Shown here: positions 57,601-64,000 of the stretch, piece after piece
How positions within the stretch are numbered: position 1 is the stretch's first letter
How the letters are laid out: the number at the start of each line of letters is the position of its first letter
Assembly (NCBI GenBank): GCA_003993805.1
Contig: RSEF01000026.1
Span: forward strand, 1,202,658-1,266,657
Length of the DNA stretch: 64,000 nt
Origin: Himantopus leucocephalus
Taxonomy: Eukaryota > Chordata > Aves > Charadriiformes > Recurvirostridae
Direction: 5' to 3'
Notes under the pieces: generated by a model
Databases searched by the model: none
What the model was told of the DNA's origin: nothing
What the model saw: only the letters and a program-made list of their open reading frames with translations
Position numbers and translations under genes: made by a program

Positions 57601-60600
57601 ATGCTACAAACAAGGCGCTCCACAAAAGGAATAAACAGAAAATAGTCTTTAATAATGGGAAAATATTAGATTTTAGTCAGAAGTGTTGACTGATCCAGAG
57701 AGAGCTCTTCCACCAGATCTATCATTTCTTTTGCTCTAATATTTGAACATCAGTATCATAAGGTAGGGAAGAAAACTCAGAAGCAAAAAGCTTGAGAGTT
57801 CCAAGAAGATACAAAACAAGACAAGAGGAGGAAGTCAGAAATAATAGTTTTAAGAGCTGTGGGTGAGACAGGATTCCTCCTGTCATTTAGAGTCACCATC
57901 TAAGGCAATGCCTTAGATTAAGGCAATCTAAGAGGAGTGTCTAAGTTGCAGGTGCTGTGGAGCAGTAACACGGACATGGATTGCCTGTTACGCATTTTTA
58001 ATTCCAGAAGTATTAAGAGTAAGTAATTTTCCTGAATACTGTAGTGGGTCATTTCCCTGAAATATATGAATTTGCCTGTGCATCTCAAAGGACTTTGCGA
58101 CTTCTCAGAAACATTCACAGCACCAGCTCCAGCTGGAAAGAAGTCCAGCAATTTTGTCTTCAAAAATAGATTTGCTTTATCTTTGTTTTCATGTCTTACA
58201 ACCCAGGAATTACAAATAGGAAACATTTTTTAGAATGCCTAGAACCTGAACAGACTTCAAACAGGTCCGTAGACAAAAGTTAAAGTCAACCCAAGCTGGA
58301 AGCTGGTCGTGGATGTGTGTAAACCTTTAATACTTTTCTGGAAGAAGCAAAATGGAGGAGGTTCCTCAGTGTGGTTGGGGAGTATGATGTCTGTTAAGCT
58401 TGTTAAGCAGATTTAGGCTTGAGGTTATATGTTCCAATGTGCCAATGGCACTTGGGACTCATCGCCCCTAACTGCAGTCATCTACCTGTTATGTGACTGC
58501 TCCAATCCAGCTACCAGTGGAAGGAGATAGGCATCCAGAGGGGCTGATTCATCCTGACCTGACAGATCTCCAAGATAGAGGAGATGAATCACCTCCTCGT
58601 ACCTCTCTCTTTGTTGGCTATGGGAGGAGTCTAGACGACTTGTTAAGACTAAATGGCTGATTTTCAGATAGACACAGTTAGGTAAGACAAATTTTATGGA
58701 GAATCCTTCACAAGTCCCAGTCCCTTTTTCTAAAGTAGCCCAGGTCCTGAAGACCTTTACCAAAAGTTTCTAGAATGAAAGGCTTGTAAGACACTTTGGT
58801 TTGGAGAAAGACCTTCCCTCATCAGTAAATGCAGAAAAGCCCTTCAGAGAAAAGCCATGAGCTTCATAAGTCTATGGTGAACCAGAAGTGACTGAACTGC
58901 TATGCCCACAGTACTCTATGGTGTCTAATGGAGACACTGATCCTCGTAATCATCTTGCAAGCTGTTCACCAGAACACCAACATTGCTGGACTGAAATCCC
59001 CAGCAGCCAGTGGCATTTCTAACTACCTAGCATTTGTCCAGCTGTCGTAATGATTGGGAAGAAGATCAGGAATGAACAAAATTAAACAATAACACTCACA
59101 CCAGAAACACTAACTGCAGTAGCACCTTGCTAGCATGAGCATGAGCTGGAGGGGCAACTGCAGAACTGAGGGGTAGGTTCCTCTCTCTTTAACAAAAAAA
59201 CCCCAACCCCAAACCAGCTAGAAACTACTAGAATGGCTGAAACAGAGCATTTTTGTTTAGACAAAACATAACAAACTCCGTTCAGGAATAACAATTGACA
59301 AACACCAATATATGATCGAACAAAACATCACAATCATTTGACTTATGAAGCTCAGAGACTCCACTTCTGGCTCAGGAGGTCCCTCAGCTGCACGTTTCTG
59401 ATGGCCACAAAACTACTCTGCAATGTATCACTGCCTGCTTACCATGCTTAGACCCTTCTGCAGAGGCCCATCACTGCCTTAGTGATGGAGACAGGACACT
59501 TGGCTGGATGGACCTCTGCTCTGACCCATCGTAGTCACCCTTTTGGTTTTAGGCCAGGCAGAAACACCACTGTCTGGGATTTAACCAGCTCAGCAAAGAA
59601 CATTGAAACAAGCCAACAGACAGTCTGTAAATAAAAATTTCAAAGACATGTCAGTGATCCCAGTCCTTCCTTCTGAACATGCAGCAAACCCAGCAAGTGA
59701 CATCGTTGCCTTGAAGCAAGCATGCTACACCAAGGCCATTAAGAAAGACAACAGATAAATCTTTCTGAAGCTGAGGAATGCTGATGCTATGAACCAGCAG
59801 AGGATCTGGCAACTACCAGGAAATGCTTCAACCCTCTGTGTGCTTGAAGCCAATATAAGCACCTTCCCTGCTTAAACCCTTTGATGGTTGACAGGGAACT
59901 GCTTTACAGTACCACAGTTGTTGAAAGGAGCCCTTTCTTTTTCCCGTATTCAAATCCCAGATCTGTGAATTGCACCTTTCTACTTTATAGCTGATGAAAA
60001 CCAAGGAAGAAAAAAATACAGGTCTGAGATGGAGGGGCCAACACGAGCACAAGTTGTCCCAGTGATGGAGTGGTTTGGAGTGATTCCCAGTGTACCAAGA
60101 GTCTGCCACCAAGGACAAGACCAGGACCTCTGTGGGATGTATAAACTCAGATTGCACAAAGACAAGTACTATCTCACTTGTGCTTTTTCTGGCGATGTGT
60201 AATATTTTCTTTGGAAATCACTATGAGAGAAGTGGACCACCTCTTTTCCAAGCTCAGACAATATCTGAAAAAGGTCTGTACTATCACTGAGATTGGGAAT
60301 AGCTACACAGTTATAACACAAATCCCCTGATCATCACCACTCAACCACATTAATGTTGTTCACAGAGAAGTTTTGGTACATGTTCCAGGTGAGCAATGGG
60401 TGTGCTCCAAACCTGAATGGAGTTGTAAGAGTCTGAACCCATGACGGATCCTTCAGACAGCTTCAAACCTCTTGTGCCATGTGGATATTAATCCACAAAA
60501 CCAGACTAAATCTTGTCCACACTAAAAACCCAAAGCACATACAACATAGATCCTCAATCATCCTCTTCCATCGCATTGAATTACTTTCTAAGACAGCCAT

Positions 60601-60834
60601 AGCCATGCATAATCTCTCCGGCAAGTTTCTGAAGGGCTATGACCTTGCTACATGACTGCTCCTGCTAGAGGGTGCTTTCTGCACAGGTTACCTCAAGAGT
60701 ATGCCACAGTTCCCAGATAAAATAATATCTTACCGGATATGCCCAGCTGCTGTTTCCTGTTTGGGTTTTGGCATAATAGCTGCCCCGGGATGTCCCGTAG
60801 CCATAACCATCAGCTAAACCATCGTACATGGAAC
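30587..60834 (-). CDS. PKP1: Plakophilin 1 (spliced, incomplete: 5' end outside, middle exons missing)
   Basis: PKP1 is an armadillo-repeat protein of desmosomal plaques in stratified epithelia. It binds desmoplakin, desmosomal cadherins and keratins and is also found in the nucleus. Eight exons are readable, in transcript order: 60834-60734, 50898-50474, 41680-41536, 39823-39616, 38870-38693, 36378-36264, 32025-31941 and 30658-30587 (stop). The first six join without a frame break: 390 codons, with SRSEPDLYCEP in the head and SAKQEVYRLGGIAKLVELL and GCLRNLSSADMGRQTMRNY in the arm repeats. Between PDDK (36,264) and CPKAAEAARLLL (32,025) about 220 residues known from mammalian PKP1 are absent. 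A 100-N gap lies in that intron. The N-terminal exon(s) are beyond 64,000. PKP1 is preferred over PKP2, 3 or 4 because of the close match through head, arm and C-terminus and because of the linkage to TNNT2. Confidence 0.95.
30659..31940 (-). other. PKP1: PKP1 last intron
   Basis: A 1.28-kb GT-AG intron. I see nothing in it beyond ordinary intronic sequence; no repeat family is recognisable. Confidence 0.85.
31941..32025 (-). CDS. PKP1: PKP1 exon, last armadillo repeat
   Basis: The acceptor is catcttcccag and the donor gtaagg. The exon begins with one base of a split codon, then reads SCPKAAEAARLLLTDLWSNR to SVLKQ. This is the final armadillo helix pair (mammalian SPKAAEAARLLLSDMWSS). It needs an upstream exon ending with two bases of a codon, and none of the recognised exons supplies that. 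Confidence 0.94.
35047..35146. other. Assembly gap, 100 N
   Basis: Exactly 100 N, the usual placeholder for unknown length. It interrupts the PKP1 interval that should carry the middle armadillo exons, and its right edge lies within a CR1 copy. Confidence 0.97.
35147..35258 (+). mobile_element. CR1 LINE 3' end, cut by a gap
   Basis: Reads ggcttggagcaacctgggct, gaggtgtccctgcccatatc, gtcccttccaacctcaacca and ttctatgatgattctgtg. These are the last ~110 bases of a CR1 in + orientation. The 5' part is in the gap. Confidence 0.92.
36264..36378 (-). CDS. PKP1: PKP1 exon, armadillo repeat (NLSSADMGRQ)
   Basis: One base completes the split arginine, then 38 codons from NLSSADMGRQTMRNYPGLID to VASNRPDDK. 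The acceptor is gctttcttcag. The donor is GTACCA, which is weaker than the others. Mammalian PKP1 continues SVENCMCVLHNLSYRL in the next exon, which I cannot find. Confidence 0.95.
36379..38692 (-). other. PKP1: PKP1 intron with one CR1 copy
   Basis: A 2.3-kb intron holding the CR1 at 37,530-37,718. In mammals an alternative 63-base PKP1b exon lies between these two exons. I could not find an equivalent here. Confidence 0.8.
37530..37718 (+). mobile_element. CR1 LINE 3' fragment
   Basis: Starts ggtggtgagcccctgtggca and continues with the standard CR1 3' UTR (tgccccatccctggaggtgt, aaggccaggttggacggggc) to the terminal ccattctgtgattctatg. It is very similar to the copy at 51,041-51,332. It is 5' truncated and antisense to PKP1. 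Confidence 0.94.
38693..38870 (-). CDS. PKP1: PKP1 exon, armadillo repeat (LLWNLSSTDELKEEL)
   Basis: The exon lies between ttcttcctag and gtgagt. It completes the split glycine, then encodes LLWNLSSTDELKEELIQEAL, PVLTDCVIIPFSGW and DPEVFFNATGCLR (the last arginine split AG/A). LLWNLSS is the typical armadillo H3 motif. The long loop around SGWSDGSCSRTR is the plakophilin-specific insert. Confidence 0.96.
38871..39615 (-). other. PKP1: PKP1 intron
   Basis: A 745-base intron. No repeat or extra exon recognised. Confidence 0.85.
39616..39823 (-). CDS. PKP1: PKP1 exon, armadillo repeats (VYRLGGIAKLVELL)
   Basis: Sixty-nine codons plus one base run from VYRLGGIAKLVELLRSTNQN through AAAGALRNLVFKNPTNK to LLRRTGNTEIQKQLT. 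The acceptor is tggttacag and the donor gtacac. It covers a complete armadillo repeat and the start of the next (GALRNLVF, IQKQLTG). Confidence 0.97.
39824..41535 (-). other. PKP1: PKP1 intron
   Basis: A 1.7-kb intron. It contains three tandem copies of atggctgaa-like units at 41,050-41,079 and a small inverted repeat (gccacc...gggtggc) near 40,800. No exon or LINE seen. Confidence 0.8.
41536..41680 (-). CDS. PKP1: PKP1 exon, first armadillo repeat
   Basis: One base completes a lysine, then 48 codons: ICGDEIDGGTMTIQKAIQLL, SSDDKYQAMGAYYLQHTCFQ and DESAKQE. Borders are ttcaacacag and gtaagc. It is the start of the armadillo domain (mammalian TIPKAVQYLSSQDEKYQAIG). Confidence 0.96.
41681..50473 (-). 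other. PKP1: PKP1 large intron (8.8 kb)
   Basis: The flanking exons join in frame (SSK/ICG), so no exon is missing here. The intron contains one short CR1 (46,030-46,125). Many short open frames exist but none resembles a known protein. Confidence 0.8.
46030..46125 (+). mobile_element. CR1 LINE 3' fragment, about 95 bases
   Basis: Reads agcaacctggtctagtggga, gaggtgcccggcccatggca, ggtcccttccaacctaaacc and attctatgattcta. This is the terminal part of a CR1 in + orientation, severely 5' truncated. Confidence 0.92.
50474..50898 (-). CDS. PKP1: PKP1 large head-domain exon
   Basis: The exon has 141 codons plus AA, between cattgaccag and gtaagt. It starts LYNGTLKRDVENRRYSSYSQ, includes the conserved KSSRSEPDLYCEPPRGTLRK, and ends QTQSSSK. 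This is the basic, serine- and tyrosine-rich head domain that binds desmoplakin and desmosomal cadherins and is regulated by phosphorylation in the family. Near its end DVVYAQ and DVVYGQ form a short internal repeat (codons at 50530-50547 and 50491-50508) that the human protein, as I recall it, lacks. Confidence 0.96.
51041..51332 (+). mobile_element. CR1 LINE 3' fragment, about 290 bases
   Basis: Begins ggagctggagagggacattt and continues tagtgataggatgaggggga, aggaagaaattccttactgt and ccaggttggacggggcttgg. It ends ccttctatgattctatga. A well-preserved 5'-truncated CR1, antisense to PKP1. Confidence 0.94.
53190..53470. promoter_or_regulatory. PKP1: Candidate intronic enhancer: AP-1 palindrome and CpG cluster
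   Basis: A perfect AP-1 palindrome, catgagtcatg (53,207-53,217), and a second TGAGTCA (53,463-53,469) flank a GC-rich patch with frequent CpG (gcagcgctgcggg, ggctcgccgctggcagcggctggccgg). AP-1 sites are common in enhancers of epidermal genes. The function is inferred, since a 7-base site alone is frequent by chance. Confidence 0.35.
60734..60834 (-). CDS. PKP1: PKP1 head-domain exon (SMYDGLADGYGYG)
   Basis: The exon lies between tttccatttacag and gtaaga. It completes a split glycine, then encodes SMYDGLADGYGYGTSRGSYY and TGNSSWAYP in 33 codons. It ends in phase 0 and joins LYNGTLKR of the next exon, as in mammals (WGYP-IYNGTLKR). It is the most upstream PKP1 exon seen. The exon that supplies the first base of the split glycine is not in the remaining 3.1 kb. 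Confidence 0.95.
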
Positions 60835-63800
60835 CTGTAAATGGAAAAAGCATGGTCAGCAGGAGAAAGTGGTCCCAGCAGGCACCCCTTCAGAGCACAG
60901 CGCTCTTTTTTGCCAGTGAGTTTAGTTACTGAAGAACAGCAGAGTTAGGAACGTAGGAAAGACAGGCAGCAAGTTGAGCCCTTGCCATTGCAGACAACTC
61001 ATAGAAGATGTTAATTTCAGAAGAGTTCTTGGAAACTCCAGCCCTCAGACCACAAGCAACAGCCTAAGGTTTTCAGCACAAAAGACCAAGTGCCATAAAA
61101 TCTACAGTGGACAAGAGCAGACAGGGTCAGAGACCAGGCCAATGTCTTAGGTCTTTGCGATATGAGAGGAACTGGATGATATGTCATGTTACACATCCTG
61201 GAAGGTCTGAACCTAGAACATATTTCCCTTATTCTGACTTGGACGTAAATAAAATTTGCCTCTTTGCTGAAGGCAAAACCCACCCCTGACCCTTTTGCCA
61301 GTCCAGCTTTCCTGGTCTGAATACTAACAATCACATCAACACAAGCAGCCTGAGCAAGGCTTGCTAAATTCAATAAATAGTGTATAACAAACACGATGGG
61401 TAAATGACGATCAAGTCTGTTTAACACCTGGGGATCTGAAATAGTCAAATACTAAAAACCTAATTGCACTGCCTTAAATTTCAATCTCCAGTCTCTAAAA
61501 GATCACTCTGTGTATTTGTACTTTCTTTCCCTGAAAAAGTATTAAGCTCCATCATCATTTTTGGGGCACTGGGGAGATATGTGAGACTAGATCTCAGATA
61601 CGCTTTGTAAAGATGCAAATATCTTGAATTGGGAGGAACCCATCTGCCATTTCTACTGTCTCTCAGACCTTCATTCAGAGTGTTTGGATATACCCATCCC
61701 AGCCCTACTAAAAGCCCTTCTAGCTGCCTCTCACCCGTAGCCTTTGGCAGTGCAATCATTGGATCCCTCCTAAAAGTATTTTACTCAATGCTACATTCAT
61801 CACTACAAGAAAAAATTAAGCAAGTCATTCTCTTTCCACACTGGAATTCCCTTAACCCCCTTCAGATGGTCCAAAAGAGTTTAAGGTCATTTAAGCTTCA
61901 TTTTCAAAAGTGCTCAATAATTGTGGCATCCCAAGTCCCGTTATGAGGAAGTGCAAACCCTACACTCCAATTAACTTCCAGGGGAAGCTCTGAATGTCTA
62001 ACGAAGTACAAAATCAGGACTTACCTGTCTTAAGTTATGCACCTAAACTGGTGGGTAATGTCAGAAATATCCTAATCTCTCTGATTGTTTGATAAGACTC
62101 ATCTCTTAGATAAACTGGATAAGCTCGACCACAAAGGCCCTGAAGCCACTCAGGTCTTCTACAGCCACTGATCCTTGGAATAAGTCTACTTTATTGCCTT
62201 GCCTGAGGCATCCAGAACCTGTTATGGTGATTTGATTTGTGGCTAAAAATTCTTGCATTTTCTCAGGAAGATGATTCCCGTAGATGCGGTATAAATAATG
62301 AGATTTGCTTTCTATTGTCAACAAGAGAGGAGCAAGACTGCATGGATGGCAGCATCTGAAGAACATCACTGAATGCAGAATAAGCAACAGCAGAGTAGTT
62401 TCACTGACATACGCTTGTGCAGAAAACCACAGGATCTCATTTTCCATAAAGTCTACAGACTTGTTGGGCATTGTTCCATGTTAATATCTAATATATTAAG
62501 TTGCACAGAACTTGCTGATAAGGCAAGGAAATGACCATCGACATACAACAGGAGATACAATTCAGCTGCATCCTTCACCTTGTGCTTCCCTCCCCACCCT
62601 GGCATTTCCCTGAAACTCCAGATGAGGACATTAGTGTTGGGCTTCAGCAGAGGGAAGGCATGGCTTGAAATGGTAAGTTTGGGCCAGGTGATTCACCAGG
62701 GCACAGAGTTAACTAATAACAGTTGTTCTGAGCACAAACATAAAACAAACCCATGATAACAGTTTCCTGGGAATTCATTCTTGCAATCAACCTCTTGTTC
62801 TATGCAAACATCATGTAACTGCGCCTGGGAGCATTTCCCTGACACCATGAGTGAGCAGTAGGAAGAAAGGGTTTCTGGGCATGACTCACAGGTTAATCTG
62901 ACCAGTCCTCCCTGGGGACCACGCTTTTCCTTTCAGGATCCATTCTTGCCATGCACTGCACTAAAGACTTCAGAGTTGAGCAAGGAGTCAACAAAAATAA
63001 GCCAGTTTAGGCACATCTCTAATTTTCTTGTATAAATTCATTGCTACATGGCCAAATTCAAGAGACCAGGCAGTTCATGCAAGTTTATGTTGTTCAGCTG
63101 TTGAAGTTGCCTTCACCTCCAAGAACTTGTATATAAGAGCTTATAAATATGTAATTATATATAACCTCAAATGTTCAAGGCATTTTGAAGCCGCCTTGCT
63201 GGTTGGAGAAGGTGCTTCTAGTGCCACCACACAACTGTGATTTATTGCTTAGGGAGCTCAGTCTGAAGGCCAGGAAGAATCTGGGGATTTTCTGATGGAG
63301 GTAGCTAAAGAAAACACCATCTTTTTTTAGTCCTGCAAGTTTAGACACTTGTCTGCCTGGTTCATCTTCAGAGCCAGCTTGGAGGTGTATCGCCAGCCTT
63401 CGAGGAGAGGAAGGATATTCCTCTTTTCAATCACCTCAAGGGTGAAGACCATACCATCTGGTCACCAGTCCCAAGAATCTGGGGTAAAAACAGACTATCT
63501 CCTGAAAAAACATTTTGGCAGGGGGTGGAAATGCTCTTTGGGGAACATGCCTCCCTGGTGCCTTTTTCTAGCTGTGTCCATATGTTTGTGTCCCATTTGT
63601 TGTCATCCAAGCAGCTGTTTAAGTCTCTAAAGTGCCCACTTGCACTTGGAAAAACACAGAGACAATTAAACCCACTGCATTAGTAGTAGATAACAGATGG
63701 GACAGAGGCAGAAAAGATATGGATGAGAATCACTCAGATGAAGCACAGCCTCCCAGCGGCCACAGTTATGGGCAGAAAACACCCCTGAGGGCAGCTCAGG

Positions 63801-64000
63801 CGCTGGCTGGGCTGTCATAGGGACCCCTTTCTCCCACTCAGGAATTGTCATTCCCCCAACCTATTTCCTTCAAAACTTGGTCAATCTAAAATCTCATTTA
63901 ACTTCAGTGGGACAGTTCACGGGGGTAAAAACTAACTACAACAGGTAAGGATTGCAAGATCTTGCACTTAATCACTGTGAGCCCCACTATGTGCTTGCCT
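60835..64000 (-). other. PKP1: PKP1 upstream intron, to the window edge
   Basis: I looked for the exon that ends in the first base of the split glycine and encodes the basic, serine-rich N-terminus, and found none with an open frame into a valid donor. The first coding exon(s) and the promoter are presumably beyond 64,000. No repeat family seen. Confidence 0.7.

Larger units (their letters stand above)
50899..60733 (-). other. PKP1: PKP1 large intron (9.8 kb)
   Basis: The flanking exons join in phase 0. The intron contains the CR1 at 51,041-51,332 and a CpG-richer patch with AP-1 sites at about 53,190-53,470. The rest, to 60,733, shows no exon, LINE or RNA gene that I can recognise. A small perfect hairpin (8-base arms) lies at 57,912-57,932. 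Confidence 0.75.

Noticed and set aside
57912..57932. Perfect hairpin (cttagatt / aatctaag) as a small RNA
   Set aside because: Only 8 base pairs with a 5-base loop, too short for a miRNA precursor or a structural RNA.
61720..61800. Possible PKP1 exon ending at a gtgaga donor (PKATG)
   Set aside because: It could supply the split glycine, but the frame is closed by a stop a few codons upstream and the residues do not resemble the basic, serine-rich PKP1 N-terminus.
62106..62471. 121-codon open frame on the - strand in the PKP1 upstream intron
   Set aside because: No similarity to the PKP1 head or any family I know. A good donor (gtaagt) follows at about 62,025, but an in-frame stop precedes it in the phase PKP1 would need.

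Overview
This is nuclear DNA of a bird. The gene structure is vertebrate (short exons, GT-AG introns), and several repeats end in the CR1 LINE tail (ccattctatgattctatg type) that dominates avian genomes. Two genes can be read exon by exon. They sit tail to tail, the same convergent order as PKP1 and TNNT2 in mammals. The species cannot be named from the sequence alone.

Region 1 (1 to about 5,890, + strand) is the 3' part of TNNT2, cardiac troponin T. Eleven coding exons, including a 6-base micro-exon, splice into one continuous frame of 240 residues ending at 5,638, with a poly(A) signal at 5,863. The acidic N-terminal exons lie upstream of the window.

Region 2 (about 5,890 to 30,586) is a convergent intergenic space with no protein gene I can support. 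It holds a GC- and CpG-rich block near 7.2-7.56 kb, a GC-rich stretch with chance ORFs, CA microsatellites, a 100-N gap next to an antisense CR1, a decayed LINE at about 23.95-25.26 kb, another decayed CR1 and a good CR1 at 29.26-29.92 kb. Its right-hand 5 kb may be the long 3' UTR of PKP1.

Region 3 (30,587 to 64,000, - strand) is PKP1, plakophilin 1, a desmosomal armadillo protein. Eight coding exons are recognisable, from part of the N-terminal head to the true C-terminus. The first coding exon(s) are beyond 64,000. A block of about 220 residues (the middle and later armadillo repeats) is absent between 32,026 and 36,263. That interval contains a 100-N gap of unknown true size, so the exons are most likely lost from the assembly and not from the genome.

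The two genes do not work in one pathway, although both serve tissues under mechanical stress: sarcomere regulation in heart (TNNT2) and desmosomes of stratified epithelia (PKP1). I found no operon, CRISPR array, intact mobile element, tRNA or rRNA, and no convincing new multi-gene system. The points most worth checking are the missing PKP1 exons, the micro-exon with its neighbouring assembly duplication, the intergenic CpG island, and an AP-1/CpG cluster inside a PKP1 intron.
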